Assembly (NCBI GenBank): GCA_002104895.1
Contig: MCFG01000624.1
Location: 1 to 21,922 of the forward strand
Direction: 5' to 3'
Length of the DNA: 21,922 nt
DNA from: Anaeromyces robustus
Taxonomy: Eukaryota; Neocallimastigomycota; Neocallimastigomycetes; Neocallimastigales; Neocallimastigaceae
The position numbers and the translations under genes were made by a program. Numbering within the stretch: the stretch's first letter is position 1; every line of letters begins with the position of its first letter. Shown piece after piece: positions 1-9,542 of this stretch. The notes under the pieces are model-generated. The model was given only the letters and a program-made list of their open reading frames with translations, did no database searches and had not been told where the DNA came from.

Positions 1-2023
1 GTGGAGAATAAGGGATGGTAAATTGATGAATAATACCATTACATATACAGAAGTTTTTAAAATGATAATTTGAAAATTCGGTACCATTATCTGTACGAAT
101 TTGTTTAATGTTGCAATTGAATAAGTTTCTTATTTGCAAATACCATATGTGAAATTTATTAAAAGTATCTCCTTTGCTTTCAAGGAATAATGTCCATGCA
201 TATCTTGAGTGGTCATCAAGTATGGTAAGGATGTATTTATTATTGTATAATGATTTTTCTAATGGTCCAATTAAATCCATGTGTATTAGGTCGAATGTGT
301 TTTTTGATCTGTTGTTAATTGATTTAAATGGTTTATTTTTTAGCTTTGAGTTTGAGCAAATTTGACATTTTTCAGATGTATTGATTTTTGATAATTTGTT
401 TTTTAATTTTGCTATATCAAAATGGCATAACCTTCTATGCCATAATTGCATATTATTGTTAGAATATATATGGTAAATACTAAGGTCGTTGTTCTGAAAA
501 TTATTGTTGTTGGAATGATAATTTATTATATTTTTTGTTATCCATAATTTATATGTATTTGATTTATCAGCTTTAATGTTTGTAATCTTGGTTCCATGTT
601 GATTTATTATTGTAGCAATAAGGTTATTATTATTATTGTTGAAAATTATTTTAAAATTCTGTTTTAAGAGTAAACTTATTGAAATTAGATTTTTATTGAT
701 TTTTGGTGTGTAATAAATGCTATTTAATTTTATTTTATGGTTATTTATATAGCCTATAAATTCTCCAATATAAGTTGATTTTACTGTAGTTCCATTGGCT
801 AAAGTAATTGATTCATTACATGGTTTAATATTTACAAGTAAGCTTAACATGTAAGTAGTATGGATGGAGGCTCCTGAGTCTAGAATCCAGCATGATACTT
901 TATTAGTTTCTGGGTCTTGTGTGTTTGAAGGATTGGTCTTTGTATTTATACAGTTTACTTCTAAATCAGATTCAGTATTGTAGTCTTTTACGAAAGCATT
1001 AGCATAAATATTACTGTCCTTTTTGTTTTTAAATGAATTATTCCTATATTTGTTTTGAATATGTTTAGACCAGTTATGTGGAGGTTTATTCTTCTTAGTA
1101 GATTTATACTTTCTAGTTTGGCTTGACTTCGTTTTATTATTTCTTTTGCTATACCAGCAGTCTGAAGAATAGTGGCCATACTTGTGACATATATGGCACC
1201 TTCCATTTTTTCTCTTTCCTTTTGTTTGCTGAGTTGTTTTTCTCTTTGTATTAAATTTGTTGGATTCGACACTTAATGCTTCATTTAGTAGTTTCCTCGG
1301 ATTAGTGGTTTCTTTTATATTTGAGAATATTATATCCGGAATGACATTTTTTACATAGTCTTTACATTTTTCCCAGTTATCTTTAAATTGAAAAACATTT
1401 ATGAACCTTAGGTTTTCTGGAAGGGCTCTATTTAGTATTCCTGCTTTCATGTTATCAGGAATGTCTCCATCTATATTTTCCAATTCGTCAATCAAGTTTT
1501 GTAGTGTGGCAATGAAAATATGGATATCTTCTTCAATATTAAATCTCATATTGTCAATTTTGTCTTTTAAGTCTGCTTTTTTGTGTTCTGAACTACGAGT
1601 GAATGATTTATTTAGTAATTTCCAGATTTGGTAAGCAGTTTTATTTTGACTTTGAATTATACTTTTTGTTTTTTCACCTAAACTGTTAGTTATTATCCAT
1701 TTTACTAAAATATCATTTTTTATATCATCTTCGGAGGTAGATTTTTCATAGACTAAAGATTCATCAAATTTGTCTTGAGTGTATTGATTTAAATTTTCTT
1801 TTATGTCCCTTTTTCTTAATTTTACTACCTTTTCTTCTGTTACATATCTGTCTAAATTATTAATACATAATAGGTACATTATGTTTGTTCTCCATTCAGT
1901 ATAATTGTCGGTAGATAATTCGACTATTCTATTGAAGCTTTCTGAATAGTTGAATGTAATACCTTTCGTACTATTATCTTCTTCAATATTTATGGTGTGA
2001 TTTTGATTTCTCGGCCTTGGCAT
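1..2023 (-). CDS. copia Gag-Pol polyprotein, N-terminal 674 residues (gag, protease, integrase)
   Basis: One uninterrupted frame from ATG at 2023-2021 to the window edge; I checked every codon for stops. It starts MPRPRNQNH, followed by a gag region with the copia-type segment EWRTNIMYLL. The nucleocapsid zinc knuckle is C276-x2-C279-x4-H284-x4-C289. The aspartic protease motif WILDSGAS has D382. The integrase zinc-binding HHCC is H529, H534, C553, C556. Integrase catalytic aspartates are D583 (HMDLIGP) and D645 (RTDNG). The window ends before the catalytic glutamate, expected about 36 residues after D645. Copia Gag-Pol forms virus-like particles, matures itself by proteolysis, and reverse-transcribes and integrates its RNA. 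Unlike element A, nothing here is frameshifted. Asn/Lys-rich linkers reflect AT-biased codons. Confidence 0.92.
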   Translation of the reverse strand, partial: MPRPRNQNHTINIEEDNSTKGITFNYSESFNRIVELSTDNYTEWRTNIMYLLCINNLDRYVTEEKVVKLRKRDIKENLNQYTQDKFDESLVYEKSTSEDDIKNDILVKWIITNSLGEKTKSIIQSQNKTAYQIWKLLNKSFTRSSEHKKADLKDKIDNMRFNIEEDIHIFIATLQNLIDELENIDGDIPDNMKAGILNRALPENLRFINVFQFKDNWEKCKDYVKNVIPDIIFSNIKETTNPRKLLNEALSVESNKFNTKRKTTQQTKGKRKNGRCHICHKYGHYSSDCWYSKRNNKTKSSQTRKYKSTKKNKPPHNWSKHIQNKYRNNSFKNKKDSNIYANAFVKDYNTESDLEVNCINTKTNPSNTQDPETNKVSCWILDSGASIHTTYMLSLLVNIKPCNESITLANGTTVKSTYIGEFIGYINNHKIKLNSIYYTPKINKNLISISLLLKQNFKIIFNNNNNNLIATIINQHGTKITNIKADKSNTYKLWITKNIINYHSNNNNFQNNDLSIYHIYSNNNMQLWHRRLCHFDIAKLKNKLSKINTSEKCQICSNSKLKNKPFKSINNRSKNTFDLIHMDLIGPLEKSLYNNKYILTILDDHSRYAWTLFLESKGDTFNKFHIWYLQIRNLFNCNIKQIRTDNGTEFSNYHFKNFCICNGIIHQFTIPYSP

Positions 2024-2530
2024 TTTATTTTGTTTAATATATTTTCAATATTTAATTATTGTAATTGTTTTTTTTTTTTTTGCAATGAAAATAGAGAAAA
2101 AAAAACTGTATTTATAAGAAAAAAAAATTATGTAATAATATTATTTACAACTATTATTCATACATAGTATAAATATTTTAGTTATCCCCCTTTTTATTAT
2201 ATAGGGTATTATTTATAGATTGTTTATGTCACATTTCTGATTCAGGGGAGTTATATTGATATTATTTGCTATTGTTATTTAATTATGTTTAATTTAATAT
2301 AAATAAATGTTTATTTATCTTATTATTGTTATTAATTTATGTTTAATATAAATAAATCTTTATTTATTTTATTATTGTAGTTATTATTATTCTTTAGATA
2401 TTATCTAACATCAAAATTTTGATTGGTTTTTTTATTTTTTTTTTTATTTTTTTATTGTATTTACCTTTATTAATTATATTTGATTGGTCATTATATTATT
2501 TTTAGTTTATTTGATTTTTTAATTTTGTTA

Positions 2531-2590
2531 ATTATATTTAATTATATTTAATTATATTTAATTATATTTAATTATATTTAATTATATTTT
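2531..2590. repeat. 10-nt tandem repeat, 6 copies
   Basis: Unit attatattta is present five times exactly and once with a final t. It lies in the leader of element C. Confidence 0.95.
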
Positions 2591-2845
2591 AATTTAATTA
2601 ATAGATTTAATTTTAGATATTACTTAATTTAAAAAAATTTTTGATTGGTTTGTTGGTGAATTTATTTCATATATATTTATATTATTTTAAATTTAATTTT
2701 ATATGAAAATTTATACAAATATTTTAGTTATAATTTAATTTTAATATTTCATGTACATATAATATTGTTTAATTAATATTATTATTTTATTAGTTTTATT
2801 TATATTAATTACTCTACTGGTTAATTTATTTCTAATTATTTATAC

Positions 2846-3115
2846 TTGGCTGACATAATTTTTATAAACAGCTCAAGTAAAAATAAAATATCATTTAGAA
2901 ATAAGGTATTATTAATATTATAATTTTAATGGAATATAATTCAGTTCAAATAAATGTAGCTGGCTTAATCTTAAAGGATATAATTCAGCTCAAATAAATG
3001 TGGCTGACTTAATCTTAAAAATGATATGACTGACATAATTTCAGTTCAAAAAAATTTTTGGCTGACATAATTTCAGCTTAGATATAAATGTTTGGTTGAC
3101 AAGATTCAGCTCAAA
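2846..3115. repeat. degenerate ~45-nt repeat array with alternating TCAGC / GCTGA blocks
   Basis: Two clear adjacent copies (2931-2975 and 2976-3019) share ataattcag(t/c)tcaaataaatgt(a/g)gctg, then cttaatcttaaa. More diverged pieces lie on both sides: ggctgacataatttcagc near 3059-3077, and tggctgac near 2847. TCAGC and GCTGA are reverse complements, so neighbouring blocks can form a series of small hairpins in RNA. Confidence 0.75.
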
Positions 3116-3329
3116 CAAAAATATAATTTCAAAAATTTTTACATTCTTATATACTTTATTATGTAATTAATATTTTTATTTTGAATGATTTTGATTAATT
3201 AGTTCTTCAGTTAAACATTTATATGTATATATATATATATGAGTTAGTTTATATTTATTTATAAAAAATTATCATTTATAATATTTATAATTTAATACTT
3301 AAATTATATAAAGCTCAATTATAGTGAGT

Positions 3330-3344
3330 TGAGACTCTTAATCT
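3330..3344 (-). other. primer-binding site of element C (tRNA-Lys(CUU) anticodon-arm complement)
   Basis: On the minus strand this reads AGATTAAGAGTCTCA, identical to the sites after the 5' LTRs of elements A (11445-11459) and B (16446-16460). The plus strand, TGAGACTCTTAATCT, equals the anticodon stem and loop (loop CTCTTAA, anticodon CTT) of canonical eukaryotic tRNA-Lys(CUU). Confidence 0.75.
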
Positions 3345-3595
3345 TTCATAATTAATATATAAATATTTATTATTTTATGTTAAGATACTTTATTATATTT
3401 TATAATAATTTACTACATATTATCTTTCTATTTTCAATCAAAAGAATAAATAGAGAATTTATTTCCTATTTATATTTAATAAAAGATTAAATATTATTTC
3501 TATTGGTTGATACAATAATATTAAGGGGTTATTTATTTATATAAATAATATAAGTTAATTATGTTATGATAAACACAATAAATATTATTCTGACA
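3345..3595 (-). repeat. putative 5' LTR of element C (~251 bp)
   Basis: On the minus strand it begins TGTCAGAATAATATT, close to the TGTTAGAA start of the LTRs of A and B, and ends directly before the primer-binding site. A TATA-like TATAAATA lies at 3474-3467 and an AATAAA at 3394-3389, in the order expected for U3-R-U5. No second LTR is in the window, so the borders are inferred. Confidence 0.65.
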
Positions 3596-3728
3596 ATTGA
3601 ATATTACAGATAGCTCCATGATAACCCATAAAATCATCAAAGATTTTTCCTTTTGTTTTAATAACTTTCTTTTCTTGACTGGTTTTAATAAGATTGTTAG
3701 AAGTAGTAGTAGTAGTTGTCTTTGGCAT
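3585..3728 (-). pseudogene. start of an unrecognised small ORF, apparently cut by element C
   Basis: A 47-codon minus-strand ORF starts at ATG 3728-3726 after a poly-A stretch. It begins MPKTTTTTTSNNLIKTSQ, then has a Lys-rich part, then GKIFDDFMGYHGAICN. Base composition is clearly richer than the surrounding A/T sequence and codons look ordinary, as in a real gene. The last codons and the stop (3587-3585) lie inside the LTR of element C, which begins at 3595. The simplest reading is a host coding start broken by the insertion, the rest lying beyond the far end of C outside the window. A GTAATA just before the LTR could instead be a 5' splice site. I do not recognise the protein, and it could be a chance ORF. 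Confidence 0.4.
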
Positions 3729-5248
3729 TTTTTTTTTCGTAACTATATATTTATTATATAAATAAATATATATAAAAAAATAATGTTAATATTTTCTATT
3801 TATATAAAATAAAAATAAATTATTTATATTTAATTTATATATTTAATTTAATTTATATTACTTTATTTATTTAAAAAAACAAGGTAGAGATTAAAAAAAA
3901 AATATTATTTATTAATTTTTTTTATTCAATTAATAGCTGTTTATTATTTTATTTTATTTTATTTCTATATATAATATTGATTATAGTTTTTTAAAAGAAA
4001 GAGAAAAAGATTCGTCTTTTATACTTTTTTTTTCTATCAATAAATGAATAAAAAAATATAATCTAATTATTATTATAATTTAAAAAAGTAATATTCATCC
4101 TGAAGATAATAATTACAATAATAATAATAATAATGATATGATAATAACAATATTATTAATAATAATGAATCATGAATAATATTAATATAACTGTAATTAT
4201 TTTTTAATAATTGTAATACAAGGTTTTCTTATTATTATTGTTTTTCATTTTAAATTAAAAAAAAAATAAAACAAAAAAGTCTCCAATTATTTAATTAATA
4301 ATAAAATGGAAAAAGACCAAACAATATAGAAATAAACAAAATTAAAAAAATAATAAAAAAATAATAAAAAAAATAATAAAAAAAAAATAAAAAAATTAAT
4401 TATTTTAATTATTATTTTTATATTAAATAAATTAATTTAACTTTGTTTTCTTATATATAAAAGTTATTTTATTTATTTAAAGTTTAATAATTGTTTTTCA
4501 TTTTAAATTAAAATTAAAATTAAATATTGATGGAAATAAATCTTAAAAACTTTTTTTTCTATTAATCTAAATTCATAAATTAATAATAAAATAATTATAA
4601 TAAAAAAAAAAAACGGAACTAATTAATATTATGGTAACCATTAATTTGGAAATTTAGAATACTTTTTTTTTTTGTTGTTTTGTTTTGTTTTAGGTTATTA
4701 AAAAATGTAAATCATAAAGGAAAAAAAGAAAAAGAATAATAAAATTGAATTAAATTTTATATTAAAATAAAATAAAATTATTATTTAATTATTAATAATA
4801 ATCGAAAGGTTTTTTTTTATATATAAACAAAGTTTTTAATATTGTTTATCAATGTATATAAAAAATATTATTATCCTTCTTTTGGATTAATTATTTTTTA
4901 TTTAAATTTCATTTAAATAAAATAATAAATAATTAAAAATGATTATTACTACAAATTAATTATTTAAAATTTAAATCTATGTAACTGTAACAATTACTAA
5001 TATTTAAGATTTTATAATAAAAAAAAAAGGAAAATGGAAAAAAAAAGTATATATTCAAATAATTATTATATGAAAATAAAGAAAAAGAGAAAAGAAAAAG
5101 TATATTAATTATTTAAATTTTTTAATAGAAAGATAAAATAATATTTAATAATAATAATAATAATAAGTTATTCATATGATAATATTATTTTTTAAAATAA
5201 TAATAATAATAAAAAAAACATATAATAATTAAATTATAAATTATAAAC

Positions 5249-5279
<31 letters not shown>

Positions 5280-7400
5280 AACCAAGAAATTATTATTATT
5301 ATCAATTATTTTTTTTTATTATATTTTATTCAAAACAACAATCGTTGATTAATTTTTTTTTTACAAATCGGATAAATCTTTTTTTTTAATATTTAAGAGG
5401 TCATGCTATCCATAATAATTTAAATTTAATTTAGTAATCAATTTATATTTATATAATTAATTAATATACTAATATTTGATCTATAATAATAAGCGAAGGA
5501 AAAATAAAAAAAAAAAAGAAAAGAAAACGAAAAAAAAAACAATGTTAATAATATTATACTTTAAAACTATTAAAGAAAAACAAACAATAATAATAATAAA
5601 AATTGATATTTTAATAAACTTTATTCATTAAAAAATCTCTAATAAATATTATTTATATACTTTGGAATAGGATTTTTTTGTTGTTTTTTTTATTAAAATT
5701 TACTTTTTTTTTTTTTTTTTCCTAATTACCCAATAGATTAAGATCACATTATAAAAAAAAAATTAGATCTATTTAATTAATTTTTTAATGTTGATATTTA
5801 TTATAGTTTTTTTTAATTAAAAAAATCTGAATATCATAATGAAAATACTAATGATAATAATAAAGGTATTTATTAATTGTTATAATAATAATACTAAAAT
5901 TTTTAATTAGAATTTAAACGGAATAAAAATTATTATTATTATTATTAATGAAAAATATGAATTAAAATTAATTATTATTAGTAATCATATAAATAAAATA
6001 AAATAAAAAAAGGTTTGTATAAATAACAATGAAAAAGGTCATGCATCAAAAATATAATATTAAATATTAATATTCCTTTTTTATTATTATTATTATTATA
6101 TGATCACATTTTACTTTTAATAAAAAAAAAGGAAAATAAAATAAAAAAATAAAATAAAATAAAAAATAAAATAAAATATAAAATAAAATAAGAAAAAGTA
6201 AAAACAATATGATGTTATATCTTTTAAGTATTTTTTTTTATTTTTTTATATATAAGTTATTTATTAATATAAATAAAATTGATTTTAATAATTATATGAT
6301 ATTATATATAAAAAAAATAGAGACTTTTTTCTTTTGCTTTAAACCATTATCTATAAACATTTTTTATTATTTTTATTATTTTCTTAAAAAATGAAAATTG
6401 TATTGAAATATATAAAAATATAAAAATATAAAAATATATAAAATAATCATCTTTAAAAGTAGGATAATCTATTATAACATAAAAAAAAGCACATTAATTA
6501 TAATTTTTATAATTTTTATTATTGTTATTTTTTTTTTTATCTTTTCTTGATTAATAAATAAAATTATATAAAAAAAGATTATATTAAAATAAAGAAAATA
6601 TATTTTAATAATTAAATCAAAATCAAAATCAAAATTATAATTGAAATTAAAATTAATTTATGAATTAATTTATGAATTAATTTATGAATTTAACCGAAGA
6701 CGTAATCATATTCATATTCAACTTTTTTATTTTATTTTTATTTTTATTTTCATTTAATATTACTTTTTAATTATTTAAATATTAATTTTTAATTATTTTA
6801 CCATCTTTTTTAACGTGTTTTTAATTTATTTTTTTATGTTTTAATTTTTTAATTAATTGTTTTTGATAAAGAAATAAATTAAAATTAAATTAGTCAAATA
6901 GATAAAACAAAACTTTAATTATAAAAAAACAAAACAAAATAAATATAAATAACGTGTTTTTATATTGGAATCTTTATTTAAATAAACTTTTTTTATATTT
7001 TATTGAAATTTATGATTTTCATAAATAATATCAATTTATCATAATTATTTTTTAAAATATTATTATTTTATTTCTTTCGGAATAAGATTAAAATTTTTAT
7101 TAGTTCGGAATACTAAAAAGATTTTATTTTAAGGAACCAAAGAATAAAAATAAAAATAAAAATAAAAGAATATTTTTATTATTGTTATTATTAATGATAT
7201 TTATAATCAATAATTAATAAATTATATAATATATAAATATTATATAAATACGTCAGAAGACTAAAAAATTAATTTATATAAAATATAATATTATAATATT
7301 ATAGGATGTTTAATAAAAGGAAAAAAAAAAAAAGTAAAATTAATCTTTTCAATTTTAAAATATAATAATTAAAAAAAATATTATAATAATAATAAGAAAA
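3729..7400. other. A/T-rich non-coding stretch
   Basis: No convincing gene on either strand. It is dominated by poly-A and poly-T runs, AAT/ATT microsatellites (4110-4165, 5145-5215, 5920-5950), a (TA)n run (5255-5279) and short direct repeats such as attaatttatga three times near 6652-6688. The 61-codon ORF at 6209-6394 is almost wholly Ile/Phe/Tyr/Lys/Leu, as A/T sequence yields by chance. Confidence 0.8.
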
Positions 7401-7402
7401 GA

Positions 7403-7627
7403 AAAAAGGGAAATTATATCAATATTTATTTTAGTATTAGTATTAACCATACTTAATAAAAAGGGAAATTATATCAATATTTATTTTAGTATTAGTATTA
7501 ACCATATTTAATAAAAAGGGAAATTATATCAATATTTATTTTAGTATTAGTATTAACCATACTTAATAAAAAGGGAAATTATATCAATATTTATTTTAGT
7601 ATTAGTATTAACAATACTTAATAAAAA
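7403..7627. repeat. 55-bp minisatellite, 4 copies
   Basis: The landmark aaagggaaattatatcaa recurs with its ggg at 7408, 7463, 7518 and 7573, an exact 55-bp period. Copies differ by single bases (accatactta, accatattta, acaatactta). The array ends near 7627, where the ggg is missing. Stops occur in the frames read and 55 is not a multiple of three, so it is not a coding repeat. Confidence 0.95.
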
Positions 7628-8627
7628 GAAATTAGATGATAATAATCTATATATATGAAATTTTAATGAATAATTTTAATATTTTAATATTTTAATATAT
7701 ATATTTATATTTTTTTTTTAGTGATTTGAAGAAAAGCTTTTTTTTAATTCGCTATATATAAATATATTATAATATTTTTTTAAAATTGTATTATATTAAT
7801 ATTAATAAACAGTTAATAAATAATTAATAGTTTTTATTTAAAAATAAAATAAAATATTAATTTAATTATTATTATTATTACAATATTAAAATAGAATGGT
7901 ATAATAAAAGAAAATAATAAATCCTTTATTTTTTTAATATATATTTAATAGTTAGATTTTTTTTTATATTTTTATTTTAAAATTTATTTTAATAAATTAA
8001 TCGTTTTTTTCTTATTTTAATAAGAAATAATAATAGTAATAATTATTATTACTATTATTATTATTATTATTATTATTAATATTATTAGAAATATTTTAAT
8101 TAATAAAAAAAAAACTTTTGGTTTTGGTGTATTAAATTTGAATTTTTTTTTTTTTTAAAGTTTTTTTACATTCTTTGTTAAATTTTAATTAATAATAAAA
8201 AATAAAAAAAAAAATTAAAAAAAAAAAATCCACAATCAAAATTTAATTAAAAATTTTGTTTAATTTAATCAATAATTTTATTGGTGGAATTTTCTTTCTT
8301 TATCAATTTTTTTTATTTTTTTTTTATTATAATAACAATAACAAATTTAAAAAATTAATAAAGCTTTTTTATTTATTTAAATATTCAATATTTATTTATT
8401 TATGATTTATTATTATTTTTGATATATAAAATAATTATTATAATATTTAAAAACATATATTCACTTCACTATAATTATCATAAAAAATATAATAGATATA
8501 AATATATATATAAATTAATTAATTAAAAATTATCATAAATTTATGTTATATTATTAATTTATACTATTTCATATGATATTATACTATTCATTTCATGTGA
8601 TTATATACTGATAATTATATTATTGTT
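7628..8627. other. A/T-rich non-coding stretch
   Basis: No gene seen. It contains homopolymer A/T runs, an ATT microsatellite near 8034-8085 and (TA)n. Nothing suggests an RNA gene. Confidence 0.75.
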
Positions 8628-8658
8628 AATAATAATAATTGATAATAATAATAATAAT

Positions 8659-8695
<37 letters not shown>

Positions 8696-8818
8696 TAATA
8701 ATAACAATAACAATGATAATAATAATAAATAATAACAATAATAATAATAAATAATAACAATAATAAATAATAATAATAATAATAAATAATAATAATAATA
8801 ATAATAATAAATAATAAT
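8628..8818. repeat. imperfect (AAT)n microsatellite
   Basis: AAT/TAA trinucleotides are interrupted by AAAT and AAC variants. Both 69-74-codon minus-strand ORFs here are Tyr/Ile/Leu homopolymers from this repeat and are not genes. Confidence 0.95.
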
Positions 8819-8881
8819 ATATATGAATAAAACAAGCATATATTATTTATTTATTTATTTTTATTTAATAAGGAATATTTA

Positions 8882-9142
8882 TGAGGGTTTTTAATAACCA
8901 AATAAGAATTGATATATCAAAATACCAAGTAGTATTGTCAGTCAATTTTTTATCCTAGTTGTTAAGACGTATCACCTTAGTATACCTAAGGCTTTCTGAT
9001 TTGACACCAACTTTTACCCCCCCCCAAGCATCGTTGGTTTTTTTTCACCATTAAATAAGTATTTTTCACCATGACAAAGTAAAGTTACTTCAAGGTTTTC
9101 AGGTTAAGTATTTGAAGTGTAGCTTACTCAATCAAACCCTCA
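8882..9142. mobile_element. short terminal-inverted-repeat element (MITE-like), possibly with a tRNA-derived part
   Basis: Nine-base inverted termini TGAGGGTTT (8882-8890) and AAACCCTCA (9134-9142) are each flanked by TA (8880-8881 and 9143-9144), the target duplication typical of Tc1/mariner transposons and their MITEs. With flanks the inverted match is 13 bp. The 261-bp interior is much richer in G+C than its surroundings, has no ORF, and holds a tRNA-like segment and a C9 run. It could instead be a tRNA-derived SINE with chance inverted ends. One copy is visible, so mobility is inferred. Confidence 0.5.
8944..9016 (+). ncRNA. degenerate tRNA-like segment (SINE head or tRNA relic)
   Basis: An A-box-like TATCCTAGTTG (8951-8961) is followed 47 nt later by a B-box-like GATTTGACACC (8998-9008), about the tRNA spacing. 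Between them a hairpin CCTTAG/CTAAGG (8975-8980 with 8986-8991) sits where the anticodon stem should be. D and T stems pair poorly and acceptor strands do not pair, so it is not a working tRNA. CTAGTTG-TTAAGACG followed by CACCTTA resembles fungal tRNA-Val from memory. Confidence 0.35.
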
Positions 9143-9144
9143 TA

Positions 9145-9350
9145 AAATATAATATTATTAGTATATATTGAGTTAGAATTAAAAAATCCTAATAATGAAT
9201 GTGGAGATGCAGCTCTCTATTATTGGTTGATTTCCTTTTGGCTAAACTACTTGTTCCTATGTGGATGGAGCTTGTAAACTGGATCTGTTATTAGCCTTAA
9301 CATTAGGATTTAAGTACTGAATGTAAAATATATATATATATATATGAACC
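9145..9350. other. G+C-richer non-coding island with a 10-bp inverted repeat
   Basis: Follows the inverted-repeat element directly and is likewise richer than its surroundings, but has no ORF. AAATCCTAAT (9184-9193) and ATTAGGATTT (9302-9311) are perfect inverted repeats about 108 nt apart. It ends in a (TA)n run (9331-9344), which would suit the tail of a non-LTR element. Origin not identified. Confidence 0.4.
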
Positions 9351-9446
9351 TACGAAAAAAGCATCGAAGTCAAAATAGTAAAGGTATGGAGGTTAATATA
9401 TTTTTTAATTATGATATATTCATGTGATATAACAGATGATAAGTCT

Positions 9447-9542
9447 ATAAAATAAAATAAAATAAAATAAAATAAAATAAAATAAAATAAAATAAAATAA
9501 AATAAAATAAAATAAAATAAAATAAAATAAAATAAAATAAAA
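9447..9542. repeat. (AAAAT)n microsatellite, about 19 copies
   Basis: Uninterrupted ATAAA pentamers. The apparent Phe-Ile-Leu-Phe-Tyr minus-strand ORF over it is a by-product. Confidence 0.97.

Larger units (their letters stand above)
2024..3329 (-). other. long non-coding leader of element C
   Basis: About 1.3 kb between primer-binding site and gag ATG, with no long ORF. Element A has only 23 nt in the same place. It holds a perfect 10-nt tandem repeat (2531-2590), a degenerate 44/45-nt repeat array (about 2846-3115), poly-T runs and (AT)n. It would be 5' UTR of the genomic RNA if the LTR assignment is right. Function unknown; dimerisation, packaging and internal initiation are possibilities the sequence alone cannot separate. 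Confidence 0.6.
1..3595 (-). mobile_element. Ty1/copia LTR retrotransposon (element C), 5' part, truncated by window edge
   Basis: Minus-strand element read from 3595 down to 1. Its parts in order are a putative 5' LTR (3595-3345), a primer-binding site (3344-3330) identical over 15 nt to those of the two other LTR elements here, a leader of about 1.3 kb, and a gag-pol frame from 2023 off the left edge. The order zinc knuckle, protease, integrase, with reverse transcriptase still to come, marks Ty1/copia (Pseudoviridae) rather than gypsy. The 3' part and 3' LTR lie outside the window, so the LTR limits rest on one copy and no target duplication can be tested. The pol frame has no stop in 674 codons, so the copy may be intact and young. 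Confidence 0.85.

Noticed and set aside
174-365. 63-codon plus-strand ORF
   Set aside because: Antisense to the integrase region of element C.
988-1272. 94-codon minus-strand ORF
   Set aside because: Lies in a different frame across the gag zinc-knuckle region of element C, whose own frame is open for 674 codons with recognisable domains.
1401-1634. 77-codon plus-strand ORF
   Set aside because: Antisense to the gag coding frame of element C; no domain seen.
6209-6394. 61-codon plus-strand ORF as a membrane micropeptide
   Set aside because: Low-complexity Phe/Tyr/Ile/Lys composition as produced by A/T DNA; no start context or composition shift.
7403-7627. CRISPR-like array
   Set aside because: The 55-bp units are head-to-tail with no unique spacers, in a eukaryotic genome.
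8944-9016. Functional tRNA gene
   Set aside because: Acceptor strands do not pair, D and T stems are mostly mismatched, and the anticodon loop is atypical.
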